This document shows, one piece after another, positions 20,358 through 30,200 of a stretch of DNA of 64,000 nt. This DNA comes from Micromonospora sp. NBC_00389 (GTDB lineage: Bacteria > Actinomycetota > Actinomycetes > Mycobacteriales > Micromonosporaceae). Where the stretch lies: NCBI RefSeq assembly GCF_036059255.1, contig NZ_CP107947.1, positions 7,378,001 through 7,442,000 on the forward strand, in the 5' to 3' direction. Position 1 is the stretch's first letter, and each line of letters begins with the position of its first letter. The notes beneath the pieces were generated by a model. It had not been told where the DNA came from. It saw nothing but the letters and a program-made list of their open reading frames with translations, and searched no databases. The translations under genes and the position numbers were made by a program.

Positions 20358-22832
20358 ATGATCGCCAGTCGGAACATCGGTGCGGTGGCGGCTGCGGCCA
20401 CGCTGCTCGCGGCCGCCCCGCTGTCGGCCATCTTCGAGACCTGGACGTGGCTGATCCAGTCCGCGATCGCGGTCGCCGTGGTGGCCGGGGTGGCCGCGCT
20501 GACCCGACTCGTCCGGGCACCCCTGTGGGGTCAGGTGCTCGGCATGCTGGCCGCCCTGGTGCTCGCCCTGACCTGGCTGTTCCCCAGCGGCGCGGAGTTT
20601 CTCACCTTCCTGCCCACGCCGACCACGTTCGGGCACTTCGCCGACCTGTTCACCGGCTCGATGCAGGACATGCGCTCGTACGGCATCGAGGTGCCGGACA
20701 CTGACCCGCTGCTGTTCATCACCGTGCTCGGCGTCGGCGGGGTGGCCGTGCTGGTGGACGTGCTGGCGGTGGCGCTGCGCCGGCCCGCGCTGGCCGGGCT
20801 GCCGATGCTCGCCATCTACTCGGTGCCGGTCGCCGTCGACGTGGACAGCGTTCCCGCGGTGCCGTTCGTGGTGGGCGCCGCCGGGTACCTCTGGCTGCTG
20901 GTCACCGACAACGTCGACCGGGTACGCCGGTTCGGACGCCGGTTCACCGGCGACGGCCGCGACGTCGACGTGTGGGAGGCCTCGCCCCTGGCCGCCGCCG
21001 GCCGCCGGCTCGCGGTGGTCGGGGTTGCCCTGGCCGTGGTGCTGCCGCTGGCCGTGCCGGGCATGACCGGCGGGCTGCTCGACACGCTCGGCGGCGGGGC
21101 GGGCAACGGCACCGGCAACGGCCGGGCGGGGGCGGGCTCGTCCGGCCGCATCGACCTGTTCGCGTCGCTCGCCGGCCAGCTCAACCAGTCCGAGGTGAGC
21201 GACCTGGTCAAGGTGACCACGTCTGAGCCGACCCCGTTCTACCTCCGCTACGCGGTCGCCGACGAGCTGCGTCCGAGCGGCTTCCAGGCGCGCAGCCCGA
21301 GTGGTCGGCCGGCCAACCGGGATCTCCCGGATCCCGGCGAGCGGGCCGGCCGAGGGGTGCAGCAGACCCCGTACCGGGCCACCGTCGAGGTCACCAAGAG
21401 CCTGAGCATGTCCCTGCTGCCGGTGTACGCGGAGCCGGTGCGCACCGAGGACCTCAACGGCAACTGGCTCTATGACCCCAACCAGCAGGTCGTCTTCTCC
21501 AACCGGGAAAACTCCCGGAGCAAGAAGTACTCCTTCGACTACATCCGCTCGACGTACACCCCGGCGGCGCTGCGCGCCGCGCAGCCGCTGCCGACCGACC
21601 ACCCGGTCCGCCGGCAGCTGACCGCCACCCCGGGGCCGGTGCCCGAGGTGGAGGAGCTGGTCAAGGGGCTGATCCAGGGGCAGCGCACCGATTACGATCG
21701 CGTGCTGTCCATCTACCAGCACTTCTCGGCGGACAACGGGTTCAGCTACCGGCTCAGCACCGAGAGCGGCAGCAGTGGCCAGGACATCGTCAACTTCCTG
21801 ACCAACAAGGTCGGCTACTGCCAGCAGTACGCCGCAGCGATGGCCTGGCTGGTCCGCGCGGCCGGCATCCCGGCCCGGGTGGCGTTCGGGTTCACCAACG
21901 GCAGCAAGCGGGACGGCGACACCTACACGTTGACCAACCTCAACCTGCACGCCTGGACCGAGGTCTACTTCAACGGGGTCGGCTGGGTGCCGTTCGACGC
22001 CACCCCGACGTACGGGGTGCCGGGCTCCACCCGGTCGGCGTGGGCGCCGGACACTGACGCGCCGGAGCCGTCCAGCCCGGGCACCGGCACCACGGACACC
22101 CCGGTGGGCCCCGACGCGTCGGCCGGACCGGCCGGACCGGACAACGCCGACCGGGACACCGACAGCGGGCTCTCCCTCAGCGGTCAGACGCCGGCCGAGC
22201 AGGCACCGGTGTGGCCATGGTGGACGGCAGGTCTGCTGGCCCTGATGGCACTGCTGGCGGTGCCGGCGCTGCGTCGGCTGGCGCTGCGCCGACGGCGGGG
22301 TGGCCGGGCGGAGGGCGCCGCGGTGGCCGCCACCGCGGACGATGCCGCCCCGGGCGACGGGGCACCTGTGATGGTGGTCGGGGTGGACGCCAACGCGGCC
22401 CGCGCGGACGCGCATGCCGCCTGGGCGGAGTTGCTCGACACGCTGGTGGACTTCAAGGTCCGGGTCGACCGGACCGAGACGCCCCGGGCGACCGCGGACC
22501 GGCTGGTCCGGGACACCTTCACCGATGACACCGCGGCGGTCGGCGCGGCGCGGCTGCTCGGCCGGGCGGAGGAGCGGGCGCGTTACGCCCGGGACCCGCT
22601 GACCGGTGAGCGGCTGCTGCCGGCGCTGCGCGCGGTTCGGCGCGCGCTGGCCGCACAGGCGGACCGGCGGACCCGGCTGCTGGCCGCCGTGCTGCCGCCG
22701 TCGGTGCTGCTGCGCTGGCGGCTCGGCCTGGCGGACTCCTCCGGCCGGTTGGTGGCACTGACCGGGCGGGCCCGTTACCGGCTGCTGCGCTGGAATCCGC
22801 GTCGGCTGCTGGCCGACCGGGCGGCCCGCTGA
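20358..22832 (+). CDS. TgpA-type membrane transglutaminase-like protein
   Basis: An 824-residue protein with five or six N-terminal membrane spans (DUF3488 region, to about residue 240), an extracytoplasmic transglutaminase-like domain, one C-terminal span near 615-640 and a cytoplasmic DUF4129-like end. The catalytic triad is visible as Cys488 (VGYCQQYA), His531 (NLHAWTEVYF) and Asp547 (PFDATP). It forms an operon with the MoxR and DUF58 genes, 16 nt after the latter. It may act on envelope proteins; the substrate is unknown. Confidence 0.9.
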   Translation: MIASRNIGAVAAAATLLAAAPLSAIFETWTWLIQSAIAVAVVAGVAALTRLVRAPLWGQVLGMLAALVLALTWLFPSGAEFLTFLPTPTTFGHFADLFTGSMQDMRSYGIEVPDTDPLLFITVLGVGGVAVLVDVLAVALRRPALAGLPMLAIYSVPVAVDVDSVPAVPFVVGAAGYLWLLVTDNVDRVRRFGRRFTGDGRDVDVWEASPLAAAGRRLAVVGVALAVVLPLAVPGMTGGLLDTLGGGAGNGTGNGRAGAGSSGRIDLFASLAGQLNQSEVSDLVKVTTSEPTPFYLRYAVADELRPSGFQARSPSGRPANRDLPDPGERAGRGVQQTPYRATVEVTKSLSMSLLPVYAEPVRTEDLNGNWLYDPNQQVVFSNRENSRSKKYSFDYIRSTYTPAALRAAQPLPTDHPVRRQLTATPGPVPEVEELVKGLIQGQRTDYDRVLSIYQHFSADNGFSYRLSTESGSSGQDIVNFLTNKVGYCQQYAAAMAWLVRAAGIPARVAFGFTNGSKRDGDTYTLTNLNLHAWTEVYFNGVGWVPFDATPTYGVPGSTRSAWAPDTDAPEPSSPGTGTTDTPVGPDASAGPAGPDNADRDTDSGLSLSGQTPAEQAPVWPWWTAGLLALMALLAVPALRRLALRRRRGGRAEGAAVAATADDAAPGDGAPVMVVGVDANAARADAHAAWAELLDTLVDFKVRVDRTETPRATADRLVRDTFTDDTAAVGAARLLGRAEERARYARDPLTGERLLPALRAVRRALAAQADRRTRLLAAVLPPSVLLRWRLGLADSSGRLVALTGRARYRLLRWNPRRLLADRAAR

Positions 22833-22985
22833 GGGACGTCCCCGTCCGGCTCGGGGCGGCGGTCCATTGGCCGTCGCCCCGCCCGGCTGTGGCGCATCCC
22901 GTCGGCGCTCCCCTGCTCAACCACCTGCCGTCGCTGCGGTGCCCCGGGCCGCCGTTGATCCCTTGATGGTGAGCAGTCACGAGAA

Positions 22986-23035
22986 GCCGCGCGCCGCTGC
23001 CCAGCATCAAGTGATGCTGGGCAGCGGCGCGCGGC
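22986..23035. terminator. 50-nt near-perfect palindrome between convergent genes
   Basis: 24-bp perfect arms (22986-23009 with 23012-23035) flank a 2-nt centre. It sits in the 334-nt gap between the transglutaminase and the convergent DUF3040 gene and is followed by three direct copies of TACGAGGGCGCG or close variants (23036-23090). Probable bidirectional terminator; no gene is seen in the gap. Confidence 0.7.
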
Positions 23036-23099
23036 ACGAGGGCGCGGGTACGAGGGCGCGGTGCAACGCGCGGGTACGAGGGCGCGCGGATACGACAGT

Positions 23100-23124
23100 G
23101 GTCGCCGGGCTGTTCCCGGCGACC
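23100..23124 (-). terminator. Hairpin downstream of the DUF3040 gene
   Basis: A 10-bp stem GGTCGCCGGG / CCCGGCGACC with a 5-nt loop (CTGTT), 43 nt past the stop of the DUF3040 gene on the minus strand. No U-tract. Confidence 0.5.
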
Positions 23125-23166
23125 CGCTCGTCGCGGTGTACGGCCCGCCTCAGCGGCGGGACGGGC

Positions 23167-23568
23167 TCAGCGGTGCCCCTCCGGGCGCTGCCGCCACCTG
23201 TCCTCCATGCGATCCAGGATCGACGACCGGCGACCGGATCGGCCACCGCCACGGGGACGACGACGACTGGTCGTGCCGCCCACCACGTGCAGGTCGGGTG
23301 ACTGCGCACGCCGGTGCGACTGCACCGCGAACGCGGCCGAGGCCAGCATGACGACAAAGCCCGCCACCGCCAGCGGTGGAGTCTTGATCACCGCGCCATA
23401 GACCAGTAGAGCCAAGCCAGCGATGATCACGCCGGCAGCGACGAGCAGGCGACGCCGCGCGTGGAAGCGCGGATCGCTGGCGCGCACGGCCGAGGCGAAT
23501 TTGGGGTCCTCGGCAAGCGACCGCTCGATCTGCTCGAACAGCCGCTGCTCGTGCTCCGAGAGCGGCAC
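23167..23568 (-). CDS. DUF3040 small membrane protein
   Basis: A 133-residue protein starting MPLSEHEQRLFEQIERSLAE, the hallmark of DUF3040, with two adjacent hydrophobic helices (about 40-85) and a basic, disordered C-terminal tail. DUF3040 proteins are common in actinobacteria, often near dinB or the dcw cluster; the function is unknown. A -10-like TAGACT lies at 23645-23650 on the minus strand, giving a leader of about 70 nt. Confidence 0.85.
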   Translation of the reverse strand: MPLSEHEQRLFEQIERSLAEDPKFASAVRASDPRFHARRRLLVAAGVIIAGLALLVYGAVIKTPPLAVAGFVVMLASAAFAVQSHRRAQSPDLHVVGGTTSRRRPRGGGRSGRRSSILDRMEDRWRQRPEGHR

Positions 23569-23684
23569 GGCACTCCTCCCCGGTCACGTTGGTCAGGCCC
23601 ACTCGGGCCGACAGACCGTGGCAGCCAACCGGCTGCTTACCCGCAAGTCTACGAGGGGGGTCGCGCGTCGGAAAGCGGGACGAC

Positions 23685-24944
23685 CTATGGGTGGGGTGGA
23701 TTTTCGTTTCGGCGGGGATCACGGTCGCCTAACAGACTGGCTGGACCTATGACGGATCGCCCGAATCGGGCAGCGGCAGCGTCCGCGGCAGCTTCCGCCT
23801 CCCGCCAACCACGCTCGGGCGCGCCGAGGGTGAGTTGCCGGGGCGCACCCTCCGCCGGGGCGAGCCCCTCCACCCGGACACCGACGAGCCGGATCCGCTC
23901 GCCCGGGTCCAGGGCGGTGTAGAGCGCCCAGACCGTGTCGAACATCTCGCGTGCCGTGTCGGTGGGCACGCCGAGAGTGCGGGAGCGGTTGACGGTGCGG
24001 AAGTCGGCCAAGCGCACCTTGAGCGACACGGTGCGCCCCACCTGCCCGGAGCCGCGCAACCGGACGCCGACCTTCGCGCTGAGCGCGAGCAGGGCGCGGC
24101 GGATCTCCAGCGGGTCGGCCACGTCGACGTCGAAGGTCACCTCGGCGCCGATCGACTTGTCGACGTGCTCGGGGCTGACCCGGCGCGGGTCTCGCCCCCA
24201 GGCCAACTCGTGCAGGTGCGCCGCCGACGCGGCGCCGACCGCCCGGCGGAGCATGCCCAACGGGGCCTCGGCGAGGTCGCCGACGGTGGCCAGGCCGAGC
24301 CGACGCAGCGCCTCGGCGGCCCGCTCCCCCACCCCCCAGAGCGCGTCCACTGGCAGTGGGTGCAGGAAGTCGAGCACCTGCCCGGGGGGCACGACCAGCA
24401 GGCCGTCCGGCTTGGCCCGGGTGGAACCCAGCTTGGCCACGAACTTGCTCGGCGCCACCCCGACTGAGCAGGTCAGCGCCTGTTCCTCGACGACCCGGCG
24501 GCGGATCAGCCCGGCGATGGTGGCCGGGGCCCCGAACAGCCGGCGGGCGCCGGTCACGTCGAGGAACGCCTCGTCGAGGGAGAGCGGCTCGACCAGCGGG
24601 GTGACGTCCCGGAAGATCTGCATCACCGCGCGGGAGGCGGTGGTGTAGGCGGTGAAATCCGGTGGCAGGTAGACGGCGTGCGGGCAGCGGGCCCGGGCCT
24701 GGCTGGTCGGCATCGCGCTGCGTACGCCGTAGCGGCGGGCCTCATAACTGGCGGAACTCACCACACCGCGCGGCCCGACACCGCCGACGACCACCGGCCG
24801 GCCGCGCAGCTCGGGCCGACGACGCACCTCGACGGCGGCGAAGAAGGCGTCCATGTCGACGTGCAGGATCGGGCTGTCGGAGTCGTCGGCGTCCGGCCCG
24901 AAGCGCGGATCGACGCCCCGGGGCAACGACTGGCTGCGGCCCAT
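23685..24944 (-). CDS. dinB: DNA polymerase IV (Y family)
   Basis: Error-prone translesion polymerase. The 419-residue protein has HVDMDAFFAAVE (first catalytic Asp), SLDEAFLDVTGA (catalytic Asp-Glu pair), helix-hairpin-helix motifs near VGERAAEALRRLG and a little-finger domain. QLTLGAPERG near the C-terminus resembles a clamp-binding site. The ATG is 6 nt after a -10 box, so the mRNA is probably leaderless. No SOS box was seen upstream. Confidence 0.96.
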   Translation of the reverse strand: MGRSQSLPRGVDPRFGPDADDSDSPILHVDMDAFFAAVEVRRRPELRGRPVVVGGVGPRGVVSSASYEARRYGVRSAMPTSQARARCPHAVYLPPDFTAYTTASRAVMQIFRDVTPLVEPLSLDEAFLDVTGARRLFGAPATIAGLIRRRVVEEQALTCSVGVAPSKFVAKLGSTRAKPDGLLVVPPGQVLDFLHPLPVDALWGVGERAAEALRRLGLATVGDLAEAPLGMLRRAVGAASAAHLHELAWGRDPRRVSPEHVDKSIGAEVTFDVDVADPLEIRRALLALSAKVGVRLRGSGQVGRTVSLKVRLADFRTVNRSRTLGVPTDTAREMFDTVWALYTALDPGERIRLVGVRVEGLAPAEGAPRQLTLGAPERGWREAEAAADAAAARFGRSVIGPASLLGDRDPRRNENPPHP

Positions 24945-24950
24945 CCCGGC

Positions 24951-24956
24951 AGGTTA
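24951..24956 (-). promoter_or_regulatory. -10 box of dinB (leaderless)
   Basis: TAACCT on the minus strand, 6 nt before ATG 24944. Confidence 0.6.
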
Positions 24957-25002
24957 ACCCGGGGGTACGACACCACCAGCGACCGCCGGGCCGGACCGCC
25001 GT

Positions 25003-26187
25003 TCAGCCGCGGACGACCAGCAGCGGCACCGTCAGCTCGGCGGCCGTGTCCGACCCGTGGTACGCCACCAGCCGGGACGCCATCGGCCGCTCGGTGCGGG
25101 TGGCCAGCACCGCGTACGTGTCGTTGCAGGTCACCACCACGTCGCCGATGCGCCCCAGGTGCTCCTCGGGCACCGGCCCGAACCAGCCGGTCGCCACCAC
25201 CTCGTCGCGGGTACGCACCCGCGCCGCGTCGCCGAGCACCGCCGACCAGGCGGCCACCACGTCGTCGGCCGCGCCCGGCGCGACGTGCAGGTAGCGCACC
25301 CGTGCCTCACCGGCCACCAGCCGCACACCGCCGCGCAGCCGCGGATCGGTGTCCAGGTCGAAACGGTGCGTGGCCGGCACGTTGAGCTGCCCGTGGTCGG
25401 CCGTCACCAGCAGCGCGGCGTCCGGCGGCAGCCCGTCGACCAGGCGGGCGAGCAGCGCGTCCACCTCGTTGGCGGCGATCCGCCAGGGTGCCGAGTCGAC
25501 CCCGCTGAGGTGGCCGTGCCGGTCCAGGTCGGCGTGGTAGCCGGAGACCAGGGTGGGTCCGTGGCCGGCGGACAGCGCGGCCAGCATGGTGGCGGACACC
25601 GCGTCCGCGCCGATCGCGCCCCGGAAGTCGCCGCCCCGGTTGGCGGCCAGGGTCAACCCGCTGCCGCCGAACTCCGGCCGGCTCACCACGCTCACCGCCA
25701 CCCCGGCGGCGCGGGCCCGCTCCAGCTGGGTGGGCACCGGCTGCCAGCGCAGCGGCGACGGGTCGGCGGCCCAGTCGGTGTGGGTGAGCACCCGGTCGGT
25801 GCCGGGCATCCGCACGGTGAAGCCGAGCACCCCGTGCGCGCCCGGCGCGACGCCGGTGCCCAGCGACACCAGGCTGGTCGGGGTGGTGGACGGGAAACCC
25901 GCGATGAGCGGCCGGGCCACCGTCGCGGCGAGCCCCGCGAGGGTCGGCGCGTACGGCGCGGCGGTCGGCAGCTGGTACCAGCCGAGGCCGTCGACCAGCA
26001 GCACGGCGATCCGGCGTACGCCGACCAGCGCGGGGACGAGCCCGAGCGGGTCGGCCGACCCGGGGACGCCCAGCACGGCGAGCGCGCTGGGCAGCACATC
26101 GGTGAGGCGGCCGCCGCCGTGTTCCGGCCCGAGGACCGTCAGCGGCGCCGGCGCCGGCGCCGGCGCACCGCCCGGCGGGGCGGTCAT
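25003..26187 (-). CDS. Alkaline phosphatase-superfamily nucleotide pyrophosphatase/phosphodiesterase
   Basis: A 394-residue protein of the type I phosphodiesterase/nucleotide pyrophosphatase family. Visible are the metal-binding Asp in LLVDGLGW, the nucleophile region GFPSTTPTSLVSLGTG with its Thr, and the second metal cluster in DLDRHGHLSG and TADHGQLNVP. There is no signal peptide, so it is probably cytoplasmic. The ATG overlaps the stop of the upstream methyltransferase (ATGA). Substrate is not predictable. Confidence 0.88.
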   Translation of the reverse strand: MTAPPGGAPAPAPAPLTVLGPEHGGGRLTDVLPSALAVLGVPGSADPLGLVPALVGVRRIAVLLVDGLGWYQLPTAAPYAPTLAGLAATVARPLIAGFPSTTPTSLVSLGTGVAPGAHGVLGFTVRMPGTDRVLTHTDWAADPSPLRWQPVPTQLERARAAGVAVSVVSRPEFGGSGLTLAANRGGDFRGAIGADAVSATMLAALSAGHGPTLVSGYHADLDRHGHLSGVDSAPWRIAANEVDALLARLVDGLPPDAALLVTADHGQLNVPATHRFDLDTDPRLRGGVRLVAGEARVRYLHVAPGAADDVVAAWSAVLGDAARVRTRDEVVATGWFGPVPEEHLGRIGDVVVTCNDTYAVLATRTERPMASRLVAYHGSDTAAELTVPLLVVRG

Positions 26188-26933
26188 GCCGGCCGGCGGG
26201 CGAACAGGTGCAGCTGGGCGGCCAGATCCCGGTACGGGGGCTGGGCGGCCAGCGTCCGTTCCAGCTCGACCAGGGCGGCCGACTGCCCGTCGGCGACCGC
26301 GGCCGGCAGCAGGTCGGCCAGTACGCGTACCCCGTGGATCTCCTCGACCACCAGCCCGGCGGCGGTGAGCAGCGCGGCGGCGCCGGCGGCGTCGTAGCGG
26401 CGGCGCAGGGTGTCCCGCGGCCCGGCGGTGCCGGCCGGGTCGGCGGCCAGCGCGGCCGCGACCTCCAGGTGGCCGTTCATCGCCCGGCCCAGCACGGCGG
26501 CGGCCCGGCCGGCCACCAGCACGCTCGCCGCGCCGCCGGGGCGCAGTGCGGTGGCCAGCGCGGTCACCACCGGCGTCGGGTCGTCGACCACCTCCAGCAC
26601 GGCGTGGCAGAGCACCAGGTCGACGCCGGCCGGCTCGACCAGCCCGGTCAGGGCGTCGCCGTCGCCCTGCACGGCGGCGATCCGGTCGGCCACCCCGGCC
26701 TCGGCGGCCCGGCGGGTGAGCGCGGCCAGCGCGTCGGGGCTGGCGTCGACCACGGTGACGCGGTGCCCGGCCCGGGCCAGCGGCACAGCGAAGCCGCCGG
26801 TGCCGCCGCCCACGTCCAGCACGGTGAGCTCGGTGTCGCCGCGCCGGTCCAGTTCGGCGCGGAGCACCGACCAGATCACGGCGGTACGGGGGGTCAGCGG
26901 CGGCCCGGCGAACCGGCCTCGGGTCTGCTCCAC
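26184..26933 (-). CDS. Class I SAM-dependent methyltransferase
   Basis: About 249 residues from GTG 26933, with SAM-binding motif I VLDVGGGTGGFAVPLA, an acidic motif II VTVVDASPDAL, and VDLVLCHAVLEVVDD as motif IV. The GTG 26933 start is preferred over the open frame to 26960 because it lies 7 nt after a -10 box. The layout resembles CmoM/UbiE-like enzymes, but the substrate cannot be named. Coupled to the phosphodiesterase downstream. Confidence 0.85.
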   Translation of the reverse strand: MEQTRGRFAGPPLTPRTAVIWSVLRAELDRRGDTELTVLDVGGGTGGFAVPLARAGHRVTVVDASPDALAALTRRAAEAGVADRIAAVQGDGDALTGLVEPAGVDLVLCHAVLEVVDDPTPVVTALATALRPGGAASVLVAGRAAAVLGRAMNGHLEVAAALAADPAGTAGPRDTLRRRYDAAGAAALLTAAGLVVEEIHGVRVLADLLPAAVADGQSAALVELERTLAAQPPYRDLAAQLHLFARRPA

Positions 26934-26940
26934 CCGGTCG

Positions 26941-26946
26941 AGCCTA
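26941..26946 (-). promoter_or_regulatory. -10 box of the methyltransferase operon (leaderless)
   Basis: TAGGCT on the minus strand, 7 nt before GTG 26933. Its position decides the start choice. Confidence 0.6.
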
Positions 26947-27023
26947 GTCACCCGGTCCATCAGCAGGGCGATCGTGTGGCAGGCGCACCGACCCGCCGGG
27001 TCGGGACGCGGTGACGCGGCCGG

Positions 27024-27197
27024 TCAGGACTCGACGCCCTCGACCTCGTCCTCCGCGCGGGACCGCCGCTCGTTGGCGACCGGACCGTTGGTCACCTCGT
27101 ACTCGCGAGGGTCGGCGAGGTGCGACGGCATCCAACCGGCGCCGAGCCGGGTCCGTCGGGAGTTGGCGATTCCGCCGGTGTACGTGTGATTCCCCAT
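27024..27197 (-). CDS. 57-residue hypothetical protein
   Basis: A short frame from ATG 27197, starting MGNHTYTGGIANSRRTRLGA and ending in a run of acidic residues (AEDEVEGVES). It has a convincing Shine-Dalgarno (GAGGGGAAAG), no membrane segment, and a basic first half with an acidic tail. A -10-like TACGGT lies further upstream. I do not recognise the family. It stands alone between dnaE2 and the methyltransferase; coding potential is good because the alternative is an unexplained 360-nt gap. Confidence 0.65.
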   Translation of the reverse strand: MGNHTYTGGIANSRRTRLGAGWMPSHLADPREYEVTNGPVANERRSRAEDEVEGVES

Positions 27198-27293
27198 CAC
27201 TGTTCTTTCCCCTCATGGATCACGGGCCGCTCTGCCCGCTCAGCACGAGTCTCCCGCTCGGCGGCACCGGAAACCGTAATGTGGATCACTCGA

Positions 27294-30200
27294 TCAGCGG
27301 AAGTCACGGGACGCGGGACTGACCGGTGGCTCGATGGCGTCCAGCCGGTCGGCGACCAGGTTGGTCACCCCCTCATGCCGCTCCAGCCGCCCCCGGACCA
27401 CCAGCGCGGCGCTGGTCCGGGCCACCCGCCGGTAGCGCTGCCACAGCCCCGGCGAGCAGGTGACATTGAGCATGCCGGTCTCGTCCTCCAGGTTGAGGAA
27501 GGTGACCCCGCCCGCGGTCGCCGGGCGCTGTCGGTGGGTGACGATGCCGCCGACCCGGATCCGCTGCCCGGGCTCCACCCGACCGAGCCGGGCGATCGGC
27601 ACCGCGCCGAGCACGTCGAGCTGACCCCGGATGAACCGGGCCGGATGGCTCTCCGGTGACAGCCCGGTGGCCCACACGTCGGCGACCAGCCGGTCCACCG
27701 CCTCCATCCCGGGCAGCGTCGGCGCCGCCGCGCCGGTCACCGTGCCGGGCAGCCGGCCCGGCCGGTCCTGGGCCGCCGCGCCGGCGGCCCAGAGCGCCTG
27801 CCGTCGGGTCAGCCCGAAACAGGCGAAGGCGTCCGCGGTGGCCAGCGCCTCCAGTTGCGCGGCGGTGAGACCGACCCGCCGGGCCAGGTCCGACATGTCA
27901 CGGTACGGCCCGTGCGCGCTCCGGTCGGCCTCGATCCGCTCGGCCACCTCGGCGCCGAGGGTACGCACGCTGGACAGCCCGAGCCGGACCGCCGGACCGT
28001 CCAGCCCCCAGGCGTGCGGCGGCTCCCCCGGCCCGCTGCCCCACCGGGTGTCGGGGGTGGACTCCAGCACCGCCTTGGCCCCGCTGGCGTTGATGTCCGG
28101 CCGGCGTACCTCCACCCCGTGCCGGCGGGCGTCGTCGACCAGGGTCTGCGGTGAGTAGAAGCCCATCGGCTGGGCGTTGAGCAGCGCGGCGAGGAACGGG
28201 GCCGGGTGGTAGCGCTTGAGCCAGGAGCTGGCGTAGACCAGGTAGGCGAAGCTCATCGCGTGGCTCTCCGGGAAGCCGTAGCTGGCGAACGCGGTGAGCT
28301 TGCGGTAGACGTCGTCGGCCAGCTCACCGGTGATGCCCCGCTCGGCCATCCCGGCGTAGAGCCGGTCGGCGATGCGGGTCATCCGCTCGACCGAGCGTTT
28401 GGCGCCCATGGCCCGGCGCAGTTGGTCGGCCTCGGCCGCGTCGAAGCCGGCCAGGTCGATGGCGAGCTGCATCAACTGCTCCTGGAACAGCGGCACGCCG
28501 AGGGTCTTCTCCAGCGCGTTGCGCATCAACGGGTGCGCGAACGTCACCGGCTCCAGGCCGTTCTTGCGCCGGATGAACGGGTGCACCGAGCCGCCCTGGA
28601 TCGGGCCGGGCCGGATCAGCGCCACCTCGACCACCAGGTCGTAGAACTCGCGGGGCTTGAGCCGGGGCAGGGTGGCCATCTGGGCGCGACTCTCCACCTG
28701 GAACACCCCGACCGAGTCGGCCCGGCAGAGCATGTCGTAGACCTCCGGGTCGTCCAGCGTCATGTCGCCGAGGTCCAGTCGGGACCCGATCATGTCGTAG
28801 CCGTAGTGCAGCGCGGAGAGCATGCCGAGGCCGAGCAGGTCGAACTTGACCAGACCGACCGCGGCGCAGTCGTCCTTGTCCCACTGGAGCACGCTGCGCC
28901 CGGGCATCCGCCCCCACTCCACCGGGCAGACCTCGATCACCGGCCGGTCGCAGATCACCATGCCGCCGGAGTGGATGCCCAGGTGCCGGGGGAACGTCTG
29001 CAGCTCGTTGGCGTACTCCACGACCTGCTCCGGGATGTCCTCGACGTCGACCGTGGCGACCGAGCCCCACCGGTCGATCTGTTTGCTCCAGGCGTCCTGC
29101 TGGCCGGGTGAGAAGCCGAACGCCTTGGCCACGTCCCGCACCGCCGACCGGGGCCGGTAGGAGATGACGTTGGCGACCTGGGCGGCGTGCTCCCGGCCGT
29201 AGCGGGTGTAGACGTGCTGGATCACCTCCTCCCGGCGGTCGGATTCGATGTCCACGTCGATGTCCGGCGGGCCGTCCCGCTCCGGGGCGAGGAAACGCTC
29301 GAAGAGCAGCCGGTGCCGGACGGCGTCCACGTTGGTGATCCGCAGCGCGTAGCAGACCGCCGAGTTGGCCGCCGAGCCCCGGCCCTGGCAGTAGATGTCC
29401 TGCTCACGGCAGAACGTCACGATGTCGTAGACCACCAGGAAGTAGCCCGGGAAACCCAGCTCCTCGATCATGTTCAGCTCGTGGTCGAGCTGCGCGTACG
29501 CCGTCGGGTGCGCCTGCGGGGGGCCGTAGCGCTCCCGAGCCCCGTCGGCGGTCAGCTTCCGCAGCCAGCTCATCTCGGTGTGCCCTGGCGGCACCGGGTA
29601 CGCCGGCAGCTGCGGTGCGACCAGTTGGAGGTCGAAGGCCAGCTCTGCGCCGAACTCGGCGGCCCGGGCCACCGCACCCGGGTACGCGGCGAACCGGGCC
29701 GCCATCTCCGCGCCGCTGCGCAGGTGGGCGGTGGCAGCCGCGGGCAGCCAGCCGTCGATCTCGTCCAGGCTGCGTCGGGCCCGGACGGCGGCGACGGTGG
29801 TGGCCAGCCGACGCCGGCCAGGGCTGGCGTAGTGCACGTTGTTGCTGGCCACCGTCGGCAGCCCGGCCGCGGCGGCCAACTCGGCGAGCGCATCGTTGCG
29901 GTCGGCGTCGACGGGGTGGCCGTGGTCGGTCAGCTCCACCGCCACCGTCTCCGCACCGAAGAGCGCGGTCAGCCGGTCCAGCTCGCGGGCCGCCGCGTCC
30001 ACCCCCTCGGTGAGCAGCGCCGCCGGCACGTGCCCCTTGCGGCAGCCGGTCAGCACCAGCACGTGGTCGCGCAGCTCGGCGGCGACCTCTTCCAGCTCCC
30101 CGTAGACCGGGCGGCCCTTCTCCCCGCCGCGTAGCTGGGCGCGGGCGATGGTGGTGGCCAGCCGGGCGTACCCCTCGTGGCCGTGCGCGAGCACCAGCAG

